A DNA stretch of 64,000 bases from Tenacibaculum haliotis. Lineage in GTDB: Bacteria > Bacteroidota > Bacteroidia > Flavobacteriales > Flavobacteriaceae. This document shows positions 10,210-18,043 of this stretch, piece by piece; position 1 is the first letter of the stretch; each line of letters opens with the position of its first letter. The stretch covers positions 62,001 to 126,000 of the forward strand of contig NZ_JAOBTH010000027.1 in assembly GCF_025215075.1 (NCBI RefSeq). Reading direction: 5' to 3'. The notes below the pieces were generated by a model. That model saw only the letters and a list, made by a program, of their open reading frames with translations, was not told the origin of the DNA and searched no databases. Made by a program: the position numbers and the translations under genes.

Positions 10210-11601
10210 ATGAGCAAAACAATATTTAAAACAATTAGCAAAAAGCGTATTTCAGATACCATTACTCCAGTAGGTTTATACTTACGGTTTAGAGATAAAT
10301 ATGCCAACACACTACTATTAGAAAGCTCTGACTATCATAGTAAAGAAGAAAGTTTTTCGTTTATAGCTATTGATCCTATAGTAACTATGAAAGTTGAAAA
10401 CGATGCTTTTATAGTTTCAAAACAAGGAAAAATTGTAACCAAAAACACCATCAACAAAAACTTTTACAGCTTGTTTGATGATTTTTCAAAATCAATCACC
10501 TTAGATTGTCCTGCTGAATTAAAATCATTCAACGGATTATACGGATATTCAACTTACGATAGCGTTCAGTATTTCGAAAACATACAGCTAAACGTAAAAG
10601 ATTCGCCGTCAAAAATACCTGTAATGCAGTACAGTTTTTACCGATTTATTATAGCAATCAATCATTTTAATGATGAAATGACGCTGATAGAAAATATTGA
10701 AGAAGGAACGGAATCGAGAATTTCAGAAATAGAAACTATAATAGAAGCGCAGGCTTTTAATACGCAAAAATTTGAAATTAGCGGAGAAGAAACTTCAAAT
10801 TGCACGAATGACGATTTTAAAGAATATGTAAAAAAAGCAAAAGCACATTGTAAACGTGGCGATGTTTTTCAATTAGTATTATCACGCCAATTTCAACAAA
10901 AATTTAAAGGAGATGAATTTAATGTGTATCGAGCATTACGCTCAATAAATCCTTCACCTTATTTGTTTTATTTCGATTATGGCTCATTCAAATTAATGGG
11001 ATCTTCACCTGAGGCACAAATTAAAATAAATGCAGGAAAAGCGATCATCAATCCAATTGCTGGAACCTTTAGAAGAACTGGCGATATGGCTGAAGATATT
11101 AAGTTAGGTAAAAAGTTATCAGAAGACAAAAAAGAAACTGCCGAGCATGTAATGTTGGTAGATTTAGCCAGAAACGACCTAAGTAAACACGCCGAAAACG
11201 TAAAAGTTGAAATTTTTAAAGAAGTACAATATTTTAGTCACGTAATTCACTTAGTATCTACCGTGCAAGGTAAAATTAAAGGAAACCCAATTGAAATAGT
11301 AGGAGACACCTTTCCTGCCGGGACTTTAAGCGGCGCACCTAAATACAAAGCCATGCAGTTAATTGATACTTACGAAAATCAATCGCGCGGATTTTATGGT
11401 GGTGCAGTCGGAATTATAGGCCTAGACGGCTCGGTAAATTTAGCCATCGCCATTCGCTCTTTTGTTAGCAAAAACAACGTTTTGTATTACCAGGCTGGTG
11501 CGGGAATCGTAATTCATTCCGACGAAGAAAAAGAGTTGCAAGAAGTAAATAATAAATTAGCAGCATTAAAAAAAGCGTTGACTTTAGCTGAAAATATTTA
11601 G
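10210..11601 (+). CDS. trpE: Anthranilate synthase component I
   Basis: Converts chorismate to anthranilate using ammonia from TrpG. At 463 residues it has the N-terminal regulatory region with the LLLESS motif (about residues 35-40) known for Trp feedback binding, and the chorismate-binding C-terminal half (GDVFQLVLSRQF, PIAGTFRRTG, LVDLARNDL, GTLSGAPKYKAMQL, AIAIRSFV). First structural gene after the attenuator. The stop codon is the first base of a palindromic repeat that fills the 87-base gap to trpG. Confidence 0.97.
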   Translation: MSKTIFKTISKKRISDTITPVGLYLRFRDKYANTLLLESSDYHSKEESFSFIAIDPIVTMKVENDAFIVSKQGKIVTKNTINKNFYSLFDDFSKSITLDCPAELKSFNGLYGYSTYDSVQYFENIQLNVKDSPSKIPVMQYSFYRFIIAINHFNDEMTLIENIEEGTESRISEIETIIEAQAFNTQKFEISGEETSNCTNDDFKEYVKKAKAHCKRGDVFQLVLSRQFQQKFKGDEFNVYRALRSINPSPYLFYFDYGSFKLMGSSPEAQIKINAGKAIINPIAGTFRRTGDMAEDIKLGKKLSEDKKETAEHVMLVDLARNDLSKHAENVKVEIFKEVQYFSHVIHLVSTVQGKIKGNPIEIVGDTFPAGTLSGAPKYKAMQLIDTYENQSRGFYGGAVGIIGLDGSVNLAIAIRSFVSKNNVLYYQAGAGIVIHSDEEKELQEVNNKLAALKKALTLAENI

Positions 11602-11675
11602 GGCGTTTTAACAGGCTTTCCACTATATCTTTTTATTGAAAATAATAAAAAGGATGCCGTTTCAATCCCTAACGC
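11601..11675 (+). repeat. Dispersed intergenic repeat, GGGCGTT...CCCTAACGC family, copy 1
   Basis: Starts GGGCGTT and ends AATCCCTAACGC, with an internal ATCTTTTT / AAAAAGGAT inverted pair. An inverted copy with the same blocks lies at 57791-57870. It occupies the trpE-trpG gap from the trpE stop to 13 bases before the trpG ATG. Confidence 0.75.
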
Positions 11676-11688
11676 AAAAAAACAAAAG

Positions 11689-12267
11689 ATGAAAATATTA
11701 GTACTAGATAATTACGATTCGTTTACCTATAATTTGGTACACATGATACAAGATATTACAGGTAATTTGCCTGATGTATATAGAAATGACGAAATTTCTG
11801 TAACAGAAATAGAAAGGTACGATGCCATTATTTTATCACCAGGACCTGGAATTCCTGATGAAGCAGGTATTTTAAAAGAGGTTATAAAACAATATGCAGG
11901 TAAAAAACCTATTTTTGGGGTTTGTTTAGGCTTACAAGCAATTACAGAAGTTTTTGGAGGAAGTATAGAAAACATGGGAGAGGTTTTTCATGGTGTTGCC
12001 ACAGAAATGGAAGTTGTTAATAAAGAGGCTGTTATTTTTAAAGGAATTACACAAAAATTTCAAGCGGCAAGATATCATTCTTGGATTGCTTCAAATAAAA
12101 ACTTCCCAACAGAAATTAACATTACAGCTGTAGATGAAGATGGCGGAATTCAAGCAATTGAACATAGCGTATTTAATATATCAGCAGTACAATTTCATCC
12201 TGAGTCAATATTAACTGAAGTTGGCGAGCAGATTGTTAGAAATTTCTTAGAGAATATTAAAAAGTAA
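11689..12267 (+). CDS. trpG: Anthranilate synthase component II (glutamine amidotransferase)
   Basis: Class I glutamine amidotransferase of 192 residues supplying ammonia to TrpE. Visible are the N-terminal LDNYDSFTYNLVH, the oxyanion loop SPGPGIPDEAG, the nucleophile Cys in FGVCLGLQA (about residue 80), and the His/Glu pair VQFHPESILTE (about 170). It is monofunctional, not fused to TrpE or TrpD. Same strand as trpE and trpD, separated by repeats of 87 and 91 bases. Confidence 0.97.
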   Translation: MKILVLDNYDSFTYNLVHMIQDITGNLPDVYRNDEISVTEIERYDAIILSPGPGIPDEAGILKEVIKQYAGKKPIFGVCLGLQAITEVFGGSIENMGEVFHGVATEMEVVNKEAVIFKGITQKFQAARYHSWIASNKNFPTEINITAVDEDGGIQAIEHSVFNISAVQFHPESILTEVGEQIVRNFLENIKK

Positions 12268-12349
12268 CGTCATTACGAGTACAACGAAGTAATCTCTTAA
12301 TAGATAAACAGGTTGCCACAGCAAATTATCATTTGCTTGGCAATGACAA
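12268..12349 (+). repeat. Intergenic palindromic repeat (CGTCATTACGAG...CAATGACA)
   Basis: Begins on the base after the trpG stop and ends 9 bases before the trpD ATG. Ends are inverted (GTCATT / AATGAC) and there is an inner GCAAAT-tatc-ATTTGC hairpin. Similar CGTCATT...AATGAC elements are common between genes in this phylum (known from the group); only one copy of this type is seen here. Confidence 0.65.
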
Positions 12350-12358
12350 GATTAAATT

Positions 12359-13345
12359 ATGAAACAAATATTAAACGATTTATATCAACATAAAAGATTA
12401 ACAAAACTACAAGCAAAACAAGTTTTGATTGATATTGCTTCGGGTAAATTTAACGAAGCGCATTTGGCTTCTTTTATGACGGTTTTTATGATGCGTCCTA
12501 TTTCGGTTGAGGAGCTTTCGGGTTTTAGAAATGCGTTGATAGAATTAGCAATAAAAGTAGACTTTTCTGATTATAACACCATCGACATTGTTGGTACAGG
12601 TGGCGACGGAAAAGATACTTTTAACATCTCTACATTAACGTCTTTTATTGTTGCCGGAACCGGACAAAAAGTAGCGAAACACGGTAATTATTCAGTGTCA
12701 TCTCAATCAGGTTCGTCTGATATGTTAGAAAGTTTCGGATATAAATTTATCAATGACGAAGCTGTTCTAAAATCACAATTAGAACAAGCTAATATTTGTT
12801 TTTTACACGCGCCAAAATTTCATCCAGCAATGAAAGCAGTAAGCTCAACAAGAAAAGCATTAGCGTTAAAAACGTTTTTTAACATGTTAGGACCTTTAGT
12901 AAATCCTAGCTCACCTAAAAATCAATTATTAGGAACTTTTAGTTTAGAAGTTGCCCGTTTGTATAATTATATTTTACAAGAGGAAGATACAAATTATGGT
13001 ATTGTTCACGCCTTAGATGGTTATGATGAAATATCTTTAACAAGCGGATTTAAATTGTTTACCAAAAACGGAGAGCAATTAATTAACCCGGAAGATGTAG
13101 GTCAAAAAAGAATAGAACAATCAGCTATCTTTGGAGGAAAATCTGTTGCTGATGCTGCAAAAATATTCAAAAATATAATTGAAGGAAATGGTACCGAAGC
13201 ACAAAATAGTGTGGTATTAACAAACGCAGCATTTGCCTTAAAAATTGTTGATGACAAGAAGAGTTTTCAAGATGCTTACGAAGAAGCAAAAGATTCTTTG
13301 TTAGGATTAAAAGCGAAAGATTGTTTAAATAAATTAGTGAAATAA
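12359..13345 (+). CDS. trpD: Anthranilate phosphoribosyltransferase
   Basis: Transfers the phosphoribosyl group of PRPP to anthranilate. A 328-residue TrpD with the PRPP loop VGTGGDGKDTFNIST (about residue 76), KHGNYSVSSQSGSSD (about 107) and the metal-site region near residue 220. Length is slightly short but normal for the group. The last 29 codons are the source of a tandem triplication that continues into the spacer behind it (13259-13849), so the true gene end and two displaced copies of its tail lie one after another. Confidence 0.96.
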   Translation: MKQILNDLYQHKRLTKLQAKQVLIDIASGKFNEAHLASFMTVFMMRPISVEELSGFRNALIELAIKVDFSDYNTIDIVGTGGDGKDTFNISTLTSFIVAGTGQKVAKHGNYSVSSQSGSSDMLESFGYKFINDEAVLKSQLEQANICFLHAPKFHPAMKAVSSTRKALALKTFFNMLGPLVNPSSPKNQLLGTFSLEVARLYNYILQEEDTNYGIVHALDGYDEISLTSGFKLFTKNGEQLINPEDVGQKRIEQSAIFGGKSVADAAKIFKNIIEGNGTEAQNSVVLTNAAFALKIVDDKKSFQDAYEEAKDSLLGLKAKDCLNKLVK

Positions 13346-13467
13346 ATTAAATGTCAGTTCGAGTAAATTTATGAAGAATGAATAAATTTGTATCGAGAAC
13401 AAAATGACTTCTCGATATAATTTTCTCATAAAATCGAAAATCACTCGAAGTGACAAAGAACGAGAAA

Positions 13468-13542
13468 AAGAGTTTTCAAGATGCAATAGATTCTTTGTTA
13501 GGTTTAAAAGCGAAAGATTGTTTAAATAAATTAATGAAATAA
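13468..13542 (+). pseudogene. Displaced trpD tail, copy 2
   Basis: Reads KSFQDAIDSLLGLKAKDC and on to NKLMK plus TAA in frame, matching the end of TrpD except for a four-codon gap and a Val-to-Met change. It has no start codon of its own and is a duplication remnant. Confidence 0.85.
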
Positions 13543-13664
13543 ATTAAATGTCAGTTCGAGTGAATTTATGAAGAATGAATAAATTTGTATCGAGAACAAA
13601 ATAACTTCTCGATATAATTTTCTCATAAAATCGAAAATCACTCGAAGTGACAAAGAACAAGAAA

Positions 13665-13739
13665 AAGAGTTTTCAAGAAGCAATAGATTCTTTGTTAGGA
13701 TTAAAAGCGAAAGATTGTTTAAATAAATTAGTAAAATAA
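13665..13739 (+). pseudogene. Displaced trpD tail, copy 3
   Basis: Reads KSFQEAIDSLLGLKAKDC and on to NKLVK plus TAA, in frame throughout. Same four-codon deletion as copy 2. No start codon; duplication remnant. Confidence 0.85.
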
Positions 13740-13861
13740 ATTAAATGTCAGTTCGAGTAAATTTATGAAGAATGAATAAATTTGTATCGAGAACAAAATA
13801 ACTTCTCGATATAATTTTCTCATAAAATCGAAAATCACTCGAAGTGACAAAGAATAGCAAT

Positions 13862-14650
13862 ATGACAATACTCGATAAAATAATAGCGTTTAAAAAAACA
13901 GAAATAGCCAAGATTAAAGCAGAAGTTCCTGTAAGTAAATTGGTGGAAAGTCCGAATTTTAAAAGTGCTCCTTTTTCATTAAAAAAAGAACTATTAAAAG
14001 TTGGTTCAACAGGTATAATAGCAGAATTTAAACGTCAATCTCCATCAAAAGGAATCATTAACGATAAAGCTACTATCTTAGAGGTTACGGAAGGTTATTT
14101 AGACGCAAATGTAGCAGCGCAATCAATTTTAACAGATACTTCTTTTTTTGGAGGAACCATGGCGGATCTATTGGAAGCTAGAACCGTAAATCAATTACGA
14201 CCAATTTTAAGAAAAGATTTTATTGTAGACGGATTTCAAATTGTGGAAGCTAAAGCAATCGGTGCTGATGTTATTTTATTAATAGCAGCTTGTTTAACCA
14301 AGCAAGAACTTAAAAATTACGGTCAGTTAGCAACAGATTTAGGTTTAGAGGTTTTGTATGAAGTTCACACGCAAGAAGAATTAGATAAAATTAACGATTT
14401 AGATAATAAGATTATCGGAATTAATAATCGTAATTTAAAAACTTTCGAGGTAGATTTAGAGCATTCTATAAAACTGGCAAGTCAAATACCAGATACAGCA
14501 ATTAAAGTTTCTGAAAGCGGAATTTCTGACCCAAGAATTATTACTGGATTAAAAGAGCATGGTTTTCAAGGTTTTTTAATTGGTGAAACTTTTATGAAAA
14601 CCGATAATCCGGGATTAGCGTGTAAGGAATTCATCGATCAAATACGATAG
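13862..14650 (+). CDS. trpC: Indole-3-glycerol phosphate synthase
   Basis: Ring closure of CdRP to indoleglycerol phosphate. A 262-residue TIM barrel: ILDKIIAFKKTEI at the N-terminus, AEFKRQSPSKG (catalytic Lys region, about residue 56), LRKDFIVDGFQI, INNRNLKTFEVD and SESGISDPRII. I start it at the ATG at 13862; an in-frame GTG 18 bases upstream lies inside the palindromic repeat (GAAGTGACA) and is less likely. Monofunctional, not fused to trpF. Confidence 0.96.
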   Translation: MTILDKIIAFKKTEIAKIKAEVPVSKLVESPNFKSAPFSLKKELLKVGSTGIIAEFKRQSPSKGIINDKATILEVTEGYLDANVAAQSILTDTSFFGGTMADLLEARTVNQLRPILRKDFIVDGFQIVEAKAIGADVILLIAACLTKQELKNYGQLATDLGLEVLYEVHTQEELDKINDLDNKIIGINNRNLKTFEVDLEHSIKLASQIPDTAIKVSESGISDPRIITGLKEHGFQGFLIGETFMKTDNPGLACKEFIDQIR

Positions 14651-14654
14651 ACAA

Positions 14655-14756
14655 TATCAGTTCGAGTGAATTTTTAGAAACGATAAATTTGTAACAATAG
14701 TAAATTAACTTCTCGATACAATTTTCTCTTAAAATCGGAAATCACTCGAAGTGACA
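14655..14756 (+). repeat. Intergenic palindromic repeat (TCAGTTCGAGT...ACTCGAAGTGACA), trpC-trpF
   Basis: Same family as the three copies behind trpD, more diverged in the middle. It starts 5 bases after the trpC stop and ends 12 bases before the trpF ATG, exactly the spacing seen before trpC. Confidence 0.85.
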
Positions 14757-14768
14757 AAAAAAATAAAT

Positions 14769-15428
14769 ATGAAACTGAAAATCTGTGGAATGAAATACAT
14801 AGAAAATATCCAACAAGTTGCAGCGTTACAGCCAGATTATTTGGGATTTATTTTCTATGAAAAATCAAAAAGAAATTTTGAAGGCATCATTCCTGATTTA
14901 CCAAAAGAAATAAAAAAAGCAGGTGTTTTTGTAAATGAAATTCCCGAAATAGTGGTTTCATTAGTAGAAGAGTATGCTTTAAATATGGTGCAACTTCATG
15001 GCGATGAATCTCCAGAGTATTTACAAAAATTAACAACCATTTTTAAAGAAAGTATTGCAGAAAAACATCAAAAGGCAAAATACAACATGCCTGAGTTGGT
15101 AAAAGTTTTTGGAATTAAAGATGCGTTTGATTTTGATTCTTTACATCCATATTTAGAAACGGTTGATTATTTTCTATTTGATACAAAAGGAAAAGAACGA
15201 GGCGGAAACGGGGTTACTTTTAATTGGCAGGTTTTAGAGAATTATCCTTTTGAAAAACCATTCTTTTTAAGTGGCGGAATTGGACTAGAAGAAGCATCAG
15301 AAATTAAAAAATTACAAGCAACAGGTTTGCCTATTTATGCTTTAGATGTAAATAGTAAGTTTGAAGAGTCAGCTGGTTTAAAATCAGTAAAAGACATAAA
15401 GAAGTTTAAAGAAACTTTAAAAATATAA
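14769..15428 (+). CDS. trpF: Phosphoribosylanthranilate isomerase
   Basis: Amadori rearrangement of PRA to CdRP. A 219-residue TIM barrel starting MKLKICGM, with the catalytic Cys in KICGM (Cys6), YLGFIFYEKSKRNF, VQLHGDESPEY, FLFDTKGKERGGNG (Asp/Gly phosphate region) and FLSGGIGLEEASEI. ATG at 14769 is chosen; the in-frame GTG at 14751 belongs to the preceding repeat. Placed between trpC and trpB in pathway order. Confidence 0.95.
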   Translation: MKLKICGMKYIENIQQVAALQPDYLGFIFYEKSKRNFEGIIPDLPKEIKKAGVFVNEIPEIVVSLVEEYALNMVQLHGDESPEYLQKLTTIFKESIAEKHQKAKYNMPELVKVFGIKDAFDFDSLHPYLETVDYFLFDTKGKERGGNGVTFNWQVLENYPFEKPFFLSGGIGLEEASEIKKLQATGLPIYALDVNSKFEESAGLKSVKDIKKFKETLKI

Positions 15429-15443
15429 TAAATCATCGAACAG

Positions 15444-15458
15444 AACCTGTTTCAGGTT
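15444..15458 (+). repeat. Short palindrome in the trpF-trpB gap
   Basis: AACCTG-ttt-CAGGTT forms a 6-bp hairpin. The surrounding CAGAACCTGTTTCAGGTTGATG resembles the left arm of the CGTCAACCTGAAC repeats at 29033 and 36497, so it may be a remnant of that family. Confidence 0.5.
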
Positions 15459-15482
15459 GATGAAAAGTTAAAAAACAAAGAA

Positions 15483-16667
15483 ATGGAATCAGAATTTAAA
15501 CCAACTAAAGAAGGATATTACGGACAGTTCGGAGGTGCATTTATTCCTGAATTATTATATCCTAACGTTAAGGAGTTAGAAGATAATTATTTAAAAATAT
15601 TAGGTTCAGATGCTTTTCAGGAAGAATATAAAGATTTGTTACAGCATTATGTTGGTCGCCCTAGTCCGTTGTATTTAGCAAAACGTTTATCAGAAAAATA
15701 TGGTGCAACGATTTATTTAAAACGAGAAGATTTAAATCATACAGGAGCTCATAAAGTAAACAATACTATTGGTCAGATTTTAGTTGCAAAACATTTAGGA
15801 AAAACTAAAATAATTGCAGAAACAGGTGCGGGACAACACGGAGTAGCAACGGCAACGGTTTGTGCATTGATGGATTTAGAATGTGTTGTTTTTATGGGAG
15901 AAACCGATATAAAACGACAAGCACCAAATGTAGCGCGCATGAAAATGTTGGGAGCAAAAGTTGTTCCGGCAACAAGCGGAAGTAAAACATTAAAAGACGC
16001 AACCAACGAAGCAATTCGTTATTGGATTCAACACCCAGAGACTTATTATTTAATAGGATCTGTGGTTGGCCCGCACCCTTACCCAGATATGGTTGCACGA
16101 TTACAAGCAGTTATTTCAGAAGAAATGAAAGTGCAATTAAAAGAATATACAGGTAAAGAAAATCCGGATACAATAATCGCTTGTGTTGGTGGAGGGAGTA
16201 ATGCAGCAGGAGCTTTTTATCATTATTTAGATGATAAAGATGTTGAGCTAATTGCTGTTGAAGCTGCTGGTTTGGGAGTTAACTCTGGTGAAAGTGCTGC
16301 AACTTCTCAATTAGGAGAAGTTGGTGTAATTCATGGAAGTAAAACTATTTTAATGCAAGATGAATATGGTCAAATTGTGGAGCCTTATTCAATTTCAGCA
16401 GGATTAGATTATCCAGGAGTTGGTCCTTTACATGCTTATTTACATGAAACAAAACGAGCGAAATTTATGAATGCAACCGATAAAGAAGCGTTGGATGCAG
16501 CTTATGAATTAACAAAAATAGAAGGTATTATTCCGGCTTTAGAAACAGCACATGCTTTGGCTGTTTTACCAAAAATGGATTTGAAAAAAGACCAAGTTGT
16601 AGTTGTTAATTTATCAGGAAGAGGAGATAAAGATCTAGAGACCTACATTAAGCATTTAGAAGATTAA
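15483..16667 (+). CDS. trpB: Tryptophan synthase beta chain
   Basis: PLP enzyme joining indole and serine. At 394 residues it shows the PLP Lys in [14 protein letters not shown] (about residue 88), [13 protein letters not shown], the phosphate-binding loop [12 protein letters not shown] (about 232) and [11 protein letters not shown]. TrpB1 type, expected to pair with TrpA directly downstream. Confidence 0.98.
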   Translation: MESEFKPTKEGYYGQFGGAFIPELLYPNVKELEDNYLKILGSDAFQEEYKDLLQHYVGRPSPLYLAKRLSEKYGATIYLKREDLNHTGAHKVNNTIGQILVAKHLGKTKIIAETGAGQHGVATATVCALMDLECVVFMGETDIKRQAPNVARMKMLGAKVVPATSGSKTLKDATNEAIRYWIQHPETYYLIGSVVGPHPYPDMVARLQAVISEEMKVQLKEYTGKENPDTIIACVGGGSNAAGAFYHYLDDKDVELIAVEAAGLGVNSGESAATSQLGEVGVIHGSKTILMQDEYGQIVEPYSISAGLDYPGVGPLHAYLHETKRAKFMNATDKEALDAAYELTKIEGIIPALETAHALAVLPKMDLKKDQVVVVNLSGRGDKDLETYIKHLED

Positions 16668-16673
16668 AATAAA

Positions 16674-16741
16674 TATCACCTTGAGTGTAGTTGAAATGTT
16701 TTGACAATTTTAGCTTGTTCTCGACTGCGCTCGAACTGACA
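16674..16741 (+). repeat. Intergenic palindromic repeat, diverged, trpB-trpA
   Basis: TATCACCTTGAGTGTAG at the left and CTCGACTGCGCTCGAACTGACA at the right; ends resemble the TTCGAGT/ACTCGAA family but in a more diverged form with an internal CTCGA...TCGA pair. It ends 13 bases before the trpA ATG. Confidence 0.6.
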
Positions 16742-16754
16742 AAATTCAATAAAA

Positions 16755-17519
16755 ATGAATTCAATAAAAAAAATTTTTCAAAATCAAAGTCAAAATTTAT
16801 TATCTATTTTCTTTACGGCAGGTTTTCCGAAGTTAGATGATACAGCAAAAATTGTTACTGATTTAAGTAATAGTAGGGTAGATTTTATAGAAGTAGGTTT
16901 GCCTTATTCAGATCCTTTAGCAGATGGTCCGACGATACAACACAGTAGTTCGGTTGCGTTAAGTAACGGAATGAATCTTGATGTAGTCTTTGAGCAGTTA
17001 TTAGCTATAAAAGATACAAATAAAACACCATTGGTTTTAATGGGATACTTGAATCAAATTATAAAATATGGTGAAGATAAATTTTGTAAAAAAGTAAAAG
17101 AAACAGGAATCGATACTGTAATTATTCCGGATTTACCAATGATTGAATACGAAAATCATTATCAAGCATTGTTTAAGAAATACGGAATAACAAACGTGTT
17201 TTTAATTACGCCAAATACATCGGAAGAAAGAATTCGTAAAATAGATTCGTTAACAGAAGCTTTTATTTACGTAGTAGCATCTGCATCAATTACTGGGGCA
17301 AAAGGAGAGATTTCGTCACAGCAAATCGATTATTTTAATCGAATTAACGCTATGAAATTACAGAGTAAATTAATTGTTGGTTTTGGTATTTCTGATAAAA
17401 AAACATTTACAACAGCTTGTAAATATATGAATGGAGCAATTATTGGTTCGGCTTTTGTTAAAGAATTGGACAAAAAAGGAACCGCAGGGATTAATAATTT
17501 TATAAAGCAGTTGCAATAA
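16755..17519 (+). CDS. trpA: Tryptophan synthase alpha chain
   Basis: Cleaves indoleglycerol phosphate to indole. At 254 residues: FFTAGFPKLDD, DFIEVGLPYSDPLADGPTIQ (catalytic Glu and Asp region, about residues 45-60), GIDTVIIPDLPMIEYE, and the phosphate loop VGFGISDKKTF / GAIIGSAFVKE. Last trp gene, 26 bases before the GNAT gene. Confidence 0.97.
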   Translation: MNSIKKIFQNQSQNLLSIFFTAGFPKLDDTAKIVTDLSNSRVDFIEVGLPYSDPLADGPTIQHSSSVALSNGMNLDVVFEQLLAIKDTNKTPLVLMGYLNQIIKYGEDKFCKKVKETGIDTVIIPDLPMIEYENHYQALFKKYGITNVFLITPNTSEERIRKIDSLTEAFIYVVASASITGAKGEISSQQIDYFNRINAMKLQSKLIVGFGISDKKTFTTACKYMNGAIIGSAFVKELDKKGTAGINNFIKQLQ

Positions 17520-17545
17520 ATCCGCTTGTTAGAAAACCTCAACTA

Positions 17546-17971
17546 TTGAAAAAAAAGACTGCTGAAATCAAGCAAATTACCATTTTTGAAGTGCTCCCTA
17601 TTCGACATAAAGTTATGTGGCCTGATAAACCGATGAGTTATGTTGAATTACCAAATGATGAAAAGGGCAAGCATTTTGGATTATTTGTAAACGGAGAAAT
17701 AACATCAATTATTTCTTTATTTAAATCGAACAACGAGGCTCAATTCAGAAAATTTGCAACGTTAATCGAGCACCAAGGTTTTGGCTACGGAACAATATTA
17801 TTAAACAAAGTAATCGACTTAATAAAAAAAGAAAAAATAGCAAAACTATGGTGTAATGCTCGAGTTGAAAAATCAAAATTTTATGAGAGATTCGATTTGA
17901 CATCAACAACTAAAAAATTTAAAAAAGGCGGAATTGAATATGTTATTATGGAGAGAAATTTTCACAATTAA
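17546..17971 (+). CDS. GNAT family N-acetyltransferase
   Basis: A 141-residue acetyltransferase fold: IFEVLPIRHKVMWPDK at the N-terminus, central FGLFVNGEITSIISLF, motif A-like EHQGFGYGTILLNKVIDLI (acetyl-CoA pyrophosphate loop, about residues 74-92), and LWCNARVEKSKFYERF. The substrate is unknown. The start is taken as TTG at 17546 because the first in-frame ATG would remove the first strand. It follows trpA by 26 bases with no intervening promoter and probably shares the trp transcript, ending at the 17980 terminator. Confidence 0.85.
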   Translation: MKKKTAEIKQITIFEVLPIRHKVMWPDKPMSYVELPNDEKGKHFGLFVNGEITSIISLFKSNNEAQFRKFATLIEHQGFGYGTILLNKVIDLIKKEKIAKLWCNARVEKSKFYERFDLTSTTKKFKKGGIEYVIMERNFHN

Positions 17972-17979
17972 AGTCCATA

Positions 17980-18013
17980 AAAAAACTTAGTGCTTTTACA
18001 CACTAAGTTTTTT
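17980..18013. terminator. Bidirectional terminator between GNAT and ygiQ
   Basis: AAAAAACTTAGTG (17980-17992) and CACTAAGTTTTTT (18001-18013) form a perfect 13-bp stem flanked by A and T runs, serving the two convergent genes. Confidence 0.88.
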
Positions 18014-18043
18014 TATTTTAAATATTTTACAAAAGAAGTTATA

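Larger units (their letters stand above)
13259..13855 (+). repeat. Tandem triplication of trpD tail plus palindromic repeat
   Basis: Three consecutive copies of a unit of about 197 bases begin at 13259, 13468 and 13665. Each contains the 3' end of trpD and then a palindromic element starting TGTCAGTTCGAGT and ending ACTCGAAGTGACA (13352-13455, 13549-13652, 13746-13849). Copies 2 and 3 lack 12 bases (four codons) relative to the genuine trpD tail, so copy 3 was probably copied from copy 2 or the reverse. The unit fills the 516-base trpD-trpC gap; no other gene is seen there. Confidence 0.92.

Noticed and set aside
13352..13849. A CRISPR array behind trpD
   Set aside because: There are only three units of about 200 bases that contain trpD codons and palindromes; no short spacers and no cas genes.
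13844..13861. GTG start for trpC
   Set aside because: It lies in the palindromic repeat; the same GTG motif precedes trpF at 14751 and is part of the repeat end.
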